NCBI GenBank assembly: GCA_934045905.1
Contig: OW203771.1
Span: 3,906,001 to 3,970,000, forward strand
Source of the DNA: Leuctra nigra
Lineage: Eukaryota; Arthropoda; Insecta; Plecoptera; Leuctridae
DNA: 64,000 nucleotides
Reading direction: 5' to 3'
The notes below the pieces were generated by a model. That model did no database searches and had not been told where the DNA came from. It saw only the letters and a program-made list of their open reading frames with translations. Of this stretch, positions 46,351 to 56,068 are shown piece after piece; the stretch's first letter is position 1; each line of letters begins with the position of its first letter. The translations under genes were made by a program, and so were the position numbers.

Positions 46351-46652
46351 AACAGTGTGTACATTATAATATCGCTATCGCAATAGGCGTCAATAACAGT
46401 AATCTAAAAGTATCTAACTCCGGATTACGTAATGTAATAATAGAGCGTTGACAATTTGTCAATTCTGTTTTGACAGCATGACATTGTTTTCATCTATTTT
46501 ATAAACTCTGTGCTTGGAAGTTCCAGTTATTTAAAAAATTTGATACCCTGTCTGGATGGTCATTTCAATTGTTCTGGGAAGAACAAATACTGGGCATTAA
46601 ATGATCGATACCATTATATCTCCAAAAATCATTTTTGAATTATACCTATTTA

Positions 46653-47800
46653 TTGAGCGAGCGAAGCGAGCGACTCCATTTGGCTCTTTTAGCACGGACC
46701 TCTGTTTTTTTTTTTTTTTTTTTTTTTTGTTTTTGTTTTTGTATGCTAAAGGAAGCAATAGAAGTCGCACCGCTTCACCGATCGACCTGAAATTTTGCAC
46801 ACATGTAAAGACAACCTTCTCTGTTTGCAGACCCAATTTTTTTTTGAAATCCATCCATTGGTTCATTGTTAAAATAAGTATCTCCTGATAGCCTAAAAAA
46901 TGAAAATGGTCTTCGAGAAATGTGATCAAACTCATATTTAGCATGGTCAGTAAGACCAACAATGTCACTTATTTTACCAATTTTCAGCCGAATCTGTCAA
47001 GAAAGTATGCACTTATTGACATTTTTAATAGCTGTCAGAAATGAAACATTGAAAATGAATGTCTTTCCAATGCAACTGAATCTGATTTGCTTTAGGTACA
47101 AGAGTGTTTTGATGGTATGTACACTTTTTTAGTGAAAAGCAGATATTTTTATGTGTATTGAGTTGATCAAATTTGAATAATTCAATTTGGATCATAGTTT
47201 CCAACAAATCATTTCGAGTTTTTAAGGACCTTGATTGTCTTTTCGTCAATTCGTAGTTCTGATGGCCGTGCCTCCCGTGTTTCTACTTGGCTGATTTTGC
47301 ATCCAGGAGGGATTAGAAACATAAGCTCACATTTCAATAATATCATCGAGTGGCGTTTGTTCTCTTCTAGCGTTCACACGTCATTCCAAATCTCTCCTGC
47401 ATTGTGCTTTTTTTCGTTGATAATTTTGGCAATTTGGTGTACTTTGTGAAGGTATTAGTAAAATTGAATCGCTTTTAAAGCATAGATATTAGGTATCTAC
47501 AGTTTTTGTCCAGGGGATTGATTATTTCAAATTATTTTCTTCTTGGAAACGTTGGATTTATTCCGTTTCTGAGCTTCTGTCTAGCCTGACATTTCCTTGA
47601 AGGTTAGGTATATCTCGGATTACACATTAATGGTGGTCATACAATGACACATTGTTTTATATTGATTCAGTGGATCGTAGTTTGCTTTCAGTTTGACTTA
47701 AAATAATGTTTTCTGTGTGTTAACGAACGCATATTCGGTTAATTTTTGCGCACGTGTCGTGCTCGCTCATTCAACGCGTTACACAGAGCGTTTTCCTAGT
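46653..47800 (-). mobile_element. Family X element
   Basis: Starts TTGAGCGAGCGAAGCGAGCG at 46653 and ends GCTCGCTCATTCAACGCGTTACACAGAGCGTTTTCCTAG at 47799. Long poly-T tract at about 46705-46728. The body is longer than average because of unrelated sequence at about 47160-47700. Confidence 0.8.
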
Positions 47801-47923
47801 ACAATACATGACAATGGTTTGACAATCAATTCCAAAAAAAAGTAAATGTCTGCCTATCACATTCAGCTGGTAAAGCTTCGGAAAAGTTTAATTTATTATT
47901 TCATGATTGTGCGTGTTAACATA

Positions 47924-48712
47924 CTAGGAAAACGCTCTGTGTAACGCGTTGATGAGCGAGCACGGGTACGTGCAAATTCTCGAACCGGAAATGCGTACAC
48001 AACGCACAGAAAACATATACATCCATATTGAATTGATTATGATATCAACTAAAAAGTGTATGCTTCTCATCGAAAATTGAAAATAGCATCTTAGCGCCTG
48101 CGTTCATAAAGCAAATCAGAATCAATTTTCAATTGGCACTGGAAAACATTCATTTCGATACTTCATTACTGACAGATATTAAAAATGTCAATAACTTCAT
48201 ACGTTCTTAACTGATTGGGATGAAATTTTGTAAAATAAGAGACAATATTGGTCTTAATGATCATGCAAAATATGAGTTTGATCAGAATTATCGAAGACCG
48301 TTTTCATTTTTCAGCCTATCAGGAGATATTTATTTAAATTTTAACCAATGAATGGATTTCAAAAAAATTATGGTATGCAAACAGAGAAGGTTGGTTTTAC
48401 ATGTGTACAACATTTCAGCTCGATCAAAGAAAAACACTGACCTGTATAGCCAAAATATGAGTTTGATCAGATTTATCGAAGACCAGTTTCATTTTTCAAC
48501 CTAGATGTTTATTTAAATTTTAACCAATCAATTTTTTTCAAAAAAATTAGAAGTCAGCAAACAGAAAAGGTTGTCTCCACATGTGTGCAAAATTTCAGCT
48601 CGATCGAAGAAAAACTCTGACCTGTATAGCGTCAGTAAACGAAAAAAAAACAAAAAAAAACAGAGGTCCGTGCCAAAAGAGCCAAAAGGAGACGCTTGGC
48701 TTCGCTCGCTCA
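47924..48712 (+). mobile_element. Family X element, subfamily I
   Basis: Starts CTAGGAAAACGCTCTGTGTAACGCG and ends CTTCGCTCGCTCA. It shows the undisturbed subfamily I order (ACCAATGAATGGATTTC rather than the composite join). An internal duplication repeats the TTTCAGCTCGATC.AAGAAAAAC.CTGACCTGTATAG segment at about 48412 and 48592. Confidence 0.85.
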
Positions 48713-48739
48713 AAATACTATGATATTCGAATCAACTCT

Positions 48740-48906
48740 ATCGCTCCGTCGTTCCTGACTGAGGATTTTCTCATTGATTTACTCAGTCGAGAAGCAAATG
48801 CTGTGAAGGTTCCCCATTAACAATGGGCTACGATCTCATCCTTCCCACCGTTCCAACTTAGCTATCATCTCCCTCACAATATATTTATTCATCCGTCATC
48901 ATTAGA
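48740..48906 (+). mobile_element. tRNA-derived SINE, headless copy
   Basis: GTCGTTCCTGACTGAGG, ACTCAGTCGAGAAGCAAATGCTG..AAGGTTCCCC, CTACGATCTCATCCTTCCCACC and ATTCATCCGTCATCATTAG follow the order of the SINE body at 59220-59410. The tRNA head is missing. Confidence 0.75.
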
Positions 48907-49189
48907 TGTATTAGAAAAACAGTTTAAAAATTTAAAACTTGGAAATAAGCTCGTTGATAAGCGTGCCTTCGTATTGAATGTGAGTTAGTGTGAAATTTGT
49001 TCCTCTACGGTCCTTGATCTAATGAATTCGTCAAAGAAGCAGTGAAAAAAATATTTCATAGGTTCATTTTGACATTGACATTTTACTGACATTCTTTTGA
49101 AATATGTAACTCTTGAAGTTCATTACAGGATTGTCTGAGAGTGTCAAAACTATTTTATCTAATGCTGACCCCAATAACCAGGCATAATT

Positions 49190-49468
49190 TGGTGTGATGA
49201 TCGGTCAACGATTGCAGTTATATTGACACACAGAGTTTCTTTCATCTCCATTGCCAAGCACAACATCAACTACACATCAAGTTTCCGATGAAACTGGACC
49301 GAACTTGCTGAAAATCATTTTGACCACAACGAGAATAGTAATATAAGTTTTGTGAAAAATTGGCCTGATCCGTTACTTCGTTTGGCAGGAGACGCCAGAT
49401 GCTCAAACAGACAAAAAAAAGAGATTCGAGCCATAAGTTTCAGCGTACAGACGCTCACTCCGCTCGCA
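49190..49468 (+). mobile_element. Family X2 fragment, target of element A
   Basis: Matches the reverse strand of 7887-8250 (GATGATCGGTCAA, CATTGCCAAGC, GAGATTCGAGCCA). It ends GACGCTCACTCCGCTCGC, where the 3' end of retrotransposon A is joined. Confidence 0.65.
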
Positions 49469-49719
49469 ATAATAATAATAATAATAATATATTTATTCAA
49501 AGAACCATTACATGGTTATAGAACAAGTCAGTAGTTTGTACACAATTATTTACACAATTTTAAGAATACATCTAGATTAATAGATTACGTCAAGACGATA
49601 AATAGTTTATAATAATTCATTTATTCAGCTGGTGTAGACAGCGCTCCTTTCAGATATTTGCTTCTAGAACATGATTAAGTCAGAATTAGTAAAAAGTGAA
49701 GATTAAAATAGTTTAGGAC

Positions 49720-52677
49720 TTAGGTGACACATTCATCGAGGCCTGCAGATAGATATTCTTTGGTTGAGTACGGGGACATTTCACACAAGTATGTTTTGAG
49801 GTAGCTTTTGAATTGCACTGTTTTACTTTTAATCTTGATTTGGGAGGGTAGATGATTGAATAATATAATACTGGATAGTGCTGGGTTTTGTTTGGACAAG
49901 GATAAGCTGTGGTGTGGAATATGGAAATCTTTACTATTTCTTGTTTCATGGCTATGTATGTTGCTGTTTAAGGGATGGATGTCTGAGTTGTTTATTGCAT
50001 AAATGATGGAATTATAGATGTATAAGGCAGGGACTGTAAGGATTTTGAGGGATCTGAAAATTGGTCTGCAAGTCGTTCGGCAGGATACTCCAACTATCGC
50101 CCGTGCAATTCTCTTTTGGATTATAAGTATTCTTCTTGCGTTGTGTGAGTTTCCCCAGAAGATGATGCCGTATGACATCCTTGCTTGGACGAGTCCGAAA
50201 TAAGTCATTAGTAGGGTTTCTCTTGTAACTTTCAAACGGAGGTTTCGCATTAGGTAAGGAAATGACGATATTTTCTTGCATATTGTATCTACATGGGCGG
50301 ACCAATTTAGTGATGGAGAGATTGTGATTCCGAGGAAACGAATCTCATTGACCTCGGCGAGACTTTTATTCTTGATTTTGATGAGGAGACTTCTATCTTG
50401 CGGGCGCTGGGCTGTATGGAAATTGATAAAAGCAGATTTGGTGTTGTTAATAATCAGGCCGGCTTCCTTGGAAAATTCTACCATATTGTGTACGGCCATG
50501 TTCGCTTTCACTGTCGCCGATTCCAAGTTATCCGCAGTGAGGAGATGACTCGTGTCATCTGCGTAGATGGCAACTGTCCCTTCTCCTAGTCTTGATGGTA
50601 AGTTGTTCACGTAAATGATGTATAATAACGGGCCTAGCACCGTCCCCTGTGGTACACCGATGTGTACTGTCCTCATGTCCGATCTCACCTTATCCTGTCC
50701 TTCTGTGATCACTTCCACACACTGTTGGCGGTGTGAGAGAAATGAGTTTATCCAATTCAGGACAACGCCATTTATGCCCATTTGTTTCAGGATGCGTTCT
50801 AGGGTTTTGTGGTTCATACTATCGAACGCCTTAGTCATGTCGTAAAACAATCCTACGGCCGAACGCTTATTATCCAATGCTTTGTAAATTGAGTTGATAA
50901 ATGAGTCTATTGCTTGAATTGTTGATTTACCCTGTTGAAACCCGTATTGTTGTGGAGATATTAACTTCTGACCATTTAGGAATGTCATGAGTCGTCGGCT
51001 TAATGCTATTTCGAATACCTTCGAGAAAGCTGATGTTAGAGAGATGGGTCTGTAGTTCCCGGGTTGGGATCGGTCGCCCTTCTTGAAGATTGGTATCACT
51101 TTTGCGGTTTTAAGAGTGGATGGGAAAATGCCTTCAGCAAATGATGAGTTGATGACTTCAGCTAGGGGTTGACATATGTAAGCTGCACATTTTTTGAGTA
51201 TGATTGGGGGGACATCGTCCATTCCAGCTGACTGCTTGATGCATTTCGTATGTAGGATGTTCCAGATTTCTGCAGAATCCACCGGGAAAAGGAACATTTG
51301 CTTGGCGCAGTGAGTACTTGGGTTTGCTGGTGATGGTTGGGTAGCTCCATACTCTGTGATAAGTTGTGGTACGAAATCACAGAAATAATTGTTCATAATA
51401 TTAGCACAGACTTTCTCATCATTACAGGGGGCTGAGTCTACTGTGAGGGTCAGTTTGTGTCGCGGAGTCTCAGGTCTCGATAAGTTCTTGATGACGTTCC
51501 ATGCACCAGCATGCTTGTTACTCGCCTTGGCAATGATGTTGTCGTTGTGAGCGCGTTTGGCTTGTGTTACTTTATTAGCATGAATCTTTTTCTGCTTCCT
51601 GTAATTCTCCTTGGCATCATCGTTATTTAAGTACAATGTGTCAGAATATAGTTTCTTCAGTGCTAATGAGGAGTTCACAATGTCTTGGGTAATCCATCTT
51701 GGCTTTTTCGCTTTGGTTTGTTTTACATGGGTAGATTTTATAGGGAACGCTGTATTAAAAGCATGCATGAAACATCCAGAGAAATCTTGAAATTTTTGCT
51801 CGGCAGTTGATGCAGCATACACTGTATACCAGGATGCTTGCCCAAGGAGGTATTTTGCATATTGTATTTGACTGTCTGAGAATGTTCTTCTTGATACTCT
51901 CGTAGCTGTCTTCTTTTCCTTCATCTCGATACCATTAGAATCTTCGAGTGTTAGTAATTGTCCGTTATGGTCTGAGAAGTGGATGACAATTGATTTAGAT
52001 GTCAATTTGTCTGAGGCAGTGTTTGTAAATATGTTGTCTATGGTGTTGCCAGTGCCATTTCTTATTCTGGTTGGGTTAGTTACAGTCAGGAAGAGGTTGA
52101 ATGATGCAGTTATTGAGAGGAGATTTGCGAACCCCGGAGATGATCGGCCTTTAGACATGTCACTGTTTGTATTGATATTGAAATCACCCGCGAGAAATAT
52201 GTCTACGCTTCCTCCAAATTTATTTACTATTATTTCTAGAGCAATTTCAAGTTGTTCGAAAAATATTTCTAGATCGCCGTCCGGTGAACGATACACAGAT
52301 ATGAAAACTGCAGCTGGTTCCGAGCTCGTTTGTTGCACAATAGCACAGCATTCAAAGTTTTTTTCAACACTAAGTTTTGAGATTTCTGGGATGTCCTTTA
52401 TGTTAGATCCAATCAAAGTTTTGACTATGATTGCCACTCCGCCTCCATGCTGTCTTAATCTACAGAAATTACTGGCGATTGTATAATTGGTGATGCAGGT
52501 GACGGTGCACTCCTCTGGCGAGAGCCAATGCTCTGATAAGCATACTATATCTGGGGATAATTCATGCAGCACAATCTCGAGGTCAGGTACCTTGTTACGG
52601 ATACTACGAATGTTGAATTGAAATAAGGATCGCGTATTTGGGATTTTCAGTTTTGGAATCTCGTCAGATTTACACAT
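49720..52677 (-). CDS. Element A ORF2: endonuclease and reverse transcriptase
   Basis: 985 aa. The N-terminal apurinic-type endonuclease (about 14-240) keeps the expected residues: N22 in FNIRS, E49 in LSEHW, Y129 in VYRSPDGD, D165/N167 in GDFN, and S235-D236-H237 in SDHN. The reverse transcriptase domain lies at about 480-770: GNYRPISLTSAFSKV, QYGFQQGKST, YDMTKAFDSMNH, IGVPQGTVLGP and the catalytic YADD at 705-708. The C-terminal region has the motifs usual for jockey/CR1-type elements. The enzyme nicks target DNA and primes cDNA synthesis on it. Its first ATG is the third codon after the ORF1 stop and lies in the same frame as ORF1. The exact clade is unresolved. Confidence 0.93.
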   Translation of the reverse strand: MCKSDEIPKLKIPNTRSLFQFNIRSIRNKVPDLEIVLHELSPDIVCLSEHWLSPEECTVTCITNYTIASNFCRLRQHGGGVAIIVKTLIGSNIKDIPEISKLSVEKNFECCAIVQQTSSEPAAVFISVYRSPDGDLEIFFEQLEIALEIIVNKFGGSVDIFLAGDFNINTNSDMSKGRSSPGFANLLSITASFNLFLTVTNPTRIRNGTGNTIDNIFTNTASDKLTSKSIVIHFSDHNGQLLTLEDSNGIEMKEKKTATRVSRRTFSDSQIQYAKYLLGQASWYTVYAASTAEQKFQDFSGCFMHAFNTAFPIKSTHVKQTKAKKPRWITQDIVNSSLALKKLYSDTLYLNNDDAKENYRKQKKIHANKVTQAKRAHNDNIIAKASNKHAGAWNVIKNLSRPETPRHKLTLTVDSAPCNDEKVCANIMNNYFCDFVPQLITEYGATQPSPANPSTHCAKQMFLFPVDSAEIWNILHTKCIKQSAGMDDVPPIILKKCAAYICQPLAEVINSSFAEGIFPSTLKTAKVIPIFKKGDRSQPGNYRPISLTSAFSKVFEIALSRRLMTFLNGQKLISPQQYGFQQGKSTIQAIDSFINSIYKALDNKRSAVGLFYDMTKAFDSMNHKTLERILKQMGINGVVLNWINSFLSHRQQCVEVITEGQDKVRSDMRTVHIGVPQGTVLGPLLYIIYVNNLPSRLGEGTVAIYADDTSHLLTADNLESATVKANMAVHNMVEFSKEAGLIINNTKSAFINFHTAQRPQDRSLLIKIKNKSLAEVNEIRFLGITISPSLNWSAHVDTICKKISSFPYLMRNLRLKVTRETLLMTYFGLVQARMSYGIIFWGNSHNARRILIIQKRIARAIVGVSCRTTCRPIFRSLKILTVPALYIYNSIIYAINNSDIHPLNSNIHSHETRNSKDFHIPHHSLSLSKQNPALSSIILFNHLPSQIKIKSKTVQFKSYLKTYLCEMSPYSTKEYLSAGLDECVT

Positions 52678-52683
52678 TGATTG

Positions 52684-53883
52684 CTATGCGTAGGAAATCC
52701 TACTCTTAAGAATGGAGATCATTTTTTGTTTTACTGGGCAAATATTATCTCTGGCATCATGATAACAATCCACCTTGTCACCTGATCTGTCACAGTTTAC
52801 ACACTTGGGGTGCCGAGCGTTGCATGTCTTTTCCTCGTGGTTACAGGCACAATATAAACAAGTTTTATTCTTGGTGCAATTTTTTGCCATGTGATTGTAC
52901 CCCGCGCATTTGTAACATTGAGTCACATTGAGATGGTCATATAACTTTAGTCGACGCCAGCCAATGTTTATCTGACCTTCTTTCAATAACAATGTTCGCG
53001 AGTGAGCATCGGCTTCAATTACTACTGATGAACTGGTTTTGTGATTCAGGGCTGTGACGAATTTCAATGCAAACCCAGGGGCTGATTTGTCTAAGCTGTT
53101 TTGTATTGCTATAGAGTGAAGAAATTCTTCTTCATTCATATCCTCTAGTGAAAAGTTCATTATTCGCAGCCTTGGATTCATTTTCGGTTTTATTTCTGTG
53201 GAATATTTGTCGCCTAATAGATTTTGAACTTCTTTGACAAGAGTGTCAGTCGATGATTCTGCGCACGTGATGTGCACTGCCCCCTGCTTGTCATGGTGCA
53301 AGCTGTAAACTCCTACTGCTAGTTTGGCTGGATCTATATTTTTAGTTATATCTAACTTTGTATTTAAGTTGTCATCGGGGTTCTTCGGTTTTATGCTAAT
53401 TGTCCCTTTCTTTTCGCTTCTTACTGCTGTGGAGTATGATTTAGCTTTCATGTTATTCAGTTGAGAGAGCGGTGGAGGGGGAGAACAGAAACTAAATGAT
53501 TCCAGCGACCTAATTTTGTCTGCTTGAAGTTTATTTTCTGCCTCTAAACTTCTTACTAGTCTCTGAAGGATATTATTTTCACGAATTAGCATAACGAACT
53601 TTTCCTGATTGTTAAGCGCTAGACCAACCTGAGGAAATTCACTCGTCGAGTCGTCGGCGCCGCCCCCTTCGTTGTTTACGTCCGGTCGATTCTTGCTGAC
53701 AGCTGATGTATCCCCTTTTAGAGCACTGAAATTACTTGCTGCGGATTTCAATCTGCCGACAAGTTGTTCTTTTCTTCCTGTACTGTCCATTCCTAGCTTT
53801 TTAAGTTCTTCCTGCAGTTCTTTTACTTTGAAATCGTTAAAATTGAGGAGCTCTACTTCACCGACCTTTTCACTATCCGCCAT
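52684..53883 (-). CDS. Element A ORF1: SAP-domain, CCHC nucleic-acid-binding protein
   Basis: 399 aa. A SAP-like helix-extended-loop-helix lies at about 16-50 (FKVKELQEELKKLGMD, GRKEQLVGRL). A coiled coil follows at about 98-130. A middle domain ends in INIGWRRLKLYDHLNVTQC. Zinc knuckles are C323-C326-H331-C336 (CX2CX4HX4C), C342-C345-H349-C354 and a third cluster from C361. Such proteins package the element RNA. The middle and zinc region is homologous to ORF1 of element B, but the N-terminal domain is not. Start context is CAAGATGGCG, identical in both elements. Ends GCA-TAG, followed by CAA-TCA-ATG in frame. Confidence 0.9.
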   Translation of the reverse strand: MADSEKVGEVELLNFNDFKVKELQEELKKLGMDSTGRKEQLVGRLKSAASNFSALKGDTSAVSKNRPDVNNEGGGADDSTSEFPQVGLALNNQEKFVMLIRENNILQRLVRSLEAENKLQADKIRSLESFSFCSPPPPLSQLNNMKAKSYSTAVRSEKKGTISIKPKNPDDNLNTKLDITKNIDPAKLAVGVYSLHHDKQGAVHITCAESSTDTLVKEVQNLLGDKYSTEIKPKMNPRLRIMNFSLEDMNEEEFLHSIAIQNSLDKSAPGFALKFVTALNHKTSSSVVIEADAHSRTLLLKEGQINIGWRRLKLYDHLNVTQCYKCAGYNHMAKNCTKNKTCLYCACNHEEKTCNARHPKCVNCDRSGDKVDCYHDARDNICPVKQKMISILKSRISYA

Positions 53884-53994
53884 CTTGATCGCGGAAGGAA
53901 TGGAATGGAAAAAGGAATGGAATGGAATGGAAAAAGGAATGGATCTAGTTGTGTTGGATATCCTTCATTTACTTAAAATGTATACTTAATTAAT

Positions 53995-54195
53995 AAATGA
54001 TAACTTGATAATTTTGAGTGATAATGATAACGATTAGGAGTTGATGATGATGAATATGTTAGGATTGACAGGAGGCGATCGTGGCCTATTAGTGGGGAAT
54101 TCTATAAATCCGGATTCGGCCCGAAACCGATCCACAGCCATATGGATTCAGCCAAATCAGGAATTTTAAAGTTCTAGAATCTCCGCAAATATGCG
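53995..54195. other. Sequence upstream of element A
   Basis: GAT/GATAA-rich AT sequence; no gene. Confidence 0.4.
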
Positions 54196-54400
54196 ATACG
54201 TGATTGAGCTACTTCTGGCAACATTGCTTTTGTCAGTATACAGATTAATTTATTTGTTTTTACATTTCGTGTTTTCAAGTGCAGTGAAGAAGGAGAAACA
54301 ATTGAAATTGCAATTTACTTTTTTAACCATAACAAACAGATAGCAACATATTTATATTTATGCAAATGCGCCCGTGATAGCCACCATTTAACAGAGACCC
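54196..54400. repeat. Dispersed repeat shared with 8345-8580
   Basis: GAGC.ACTTCTGGCAA, TCAGATTAATTTATTTGTTTTTACAT, GTGCAGTGAA.AAGGA.AAACAATTGAAA, ACCATAACAAACA and TATGCAAATGCGCCC occur in the same order as in 8345-8580. Confidence 0.75.
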
Positions 54401-56008
54401 TGGGTACAATCCAGAGTGCAAATAATCTTCAGCCAATGTATCCGATTACATGTAATTAATCGGCCTTCACTTGATTTGGGTAAATATGGGAATTGTTGAG
54501 ACAACACTTGATAAGAGAGAGAAATGCTTTCACTGCATCCTCCTCTGCAATCTGCATCATCTAGACAAGAGCGTTACCAAACACTCCAGTGGTTTAGGAA
54601 GCGAAAGTCAGGTGATTCGGGTAGCATGAGTTAGCCCAGGTGGGCCAAGATGCACTCAGTGGCGTGCCCGGGGGGGGGGGGGGGGGGGGGGGGGCAGTGA
54701 TACTCTGCTAATGAAAATAATAGGTATTTTTGCTCACATTTTAGAGGATGTTTTAGTTAAAATACGACTTAATACACATTTTTGTTTTAAATATACGTAC
54801 ACTTACCGCGATTCGAGCGATACCACGGGACTAAAAATATAAATCACGATATTGTCCAAAGTACTGCACTCAAAAAGTCGGGAGGGCATTTTTCTCATTC
54901 AGTAAGTGATTCTACAACTCACTGTATATTTTTTAACACATTATTATTGTACCGTAAAATTTTGACTTTTTTATTTTTGAAAATAATCATATATATTTTT
55001 GTCACGATTTAAGCCCCACCTTACACACTACAGACTTCCACGAGGGCTCATTTTGTTCACAAAGAATAGGCGGATGTCATTATTGAGCCCAAATTTCGAT
55101 AACTTCATTCCTACTGCAACTCTAGCTCCTACTAAATCAGTTATATTTGACTCCAAAATCCGGTACGTTAAATATTTGTTTTTACAAAAATGTAAACAAA
55201 AAATTAGAAAAAGGGCTTAGTCAGCCCATAACTAAATATCTGATGAATATTCCCTTCAAGTTTCATGTAATTCAGATAAGCGGTTTTTTCTATTCTTTGT
55301 CAAAGGTATAATGTGCATTTTACACATTTGAAAACGTCCCGGGTTTTTTGTGGAGTCCAAAAACGACTAATGTCACTTGATATCATATGTTACCAGCTCC
55401 CTCTTACGAAATATGAGGATAATTAATATCGATTTTTTCGGTCGAATCGTCTTACCACAACAAAAATTGATCGTTCAATAAATCTTATTGACTGAAAAAT
55501 GTTAGATCCCGCCTTCAGGAAGCCAGTTCAGCGATTTTCTTGTCTCACTCTAGTAGGTGACCTCACATTTCAATGATAATAACAAGCATTGATTGGTATG
55601 GAACATGACAAACAGTCATTCAAATTTCTTCAACGATCAATTTTTGTTGAGCCGATTGTACGTTGTTTTGGCTACTTGGTTATACAGTGTCCTACGCCAC
55701 TGAATAATGCACATTTGCATACTTTTAAATTAACACATCTCCTTAACGAATATTTAATTTTTTAACTAACTCAAAGAAAGCAGCAAACTTGCATCAATGT
55801 AGACTATCACTGTTAGAATGCGCATTAGGTAATGAAATAATTACTGGACATTTCTACAAATGTTGGAAGGCCTACAGTTTATCCCCCAACCCAAAATATT
55901 TGAAATTTGGGTATGTTTAAAAAATCACAATAATAAAGAATTATTCACGATTTGTTTGTTATTATTTGAATTGTTCTGCGATAGGCTATTGGCGAGGGTT
56001 GAATAATC

Positions 56009-56068
<60 letters not shown>

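Larger units (their letters stand above)
49469..53945 (-). mobile_element. Element A: non-LTR retrotransposon with complete ORF1 and ORF2
   Basis: Reading on the reverse strand: 5' region with GGAAT/GGAAA repeats (about 53890-53945), ORF1 (53883-52684), TAG-CAA-TCA, ORF2 (52677-49720), a 250-bp 3' region and a 3' tail of about seven ATT triplets at 49469-49489. Both frames are uninterrupted, so the copy looks young. The 5' boundary is only estimated, and no target-site duplication was identified. Confidence 0.85.
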
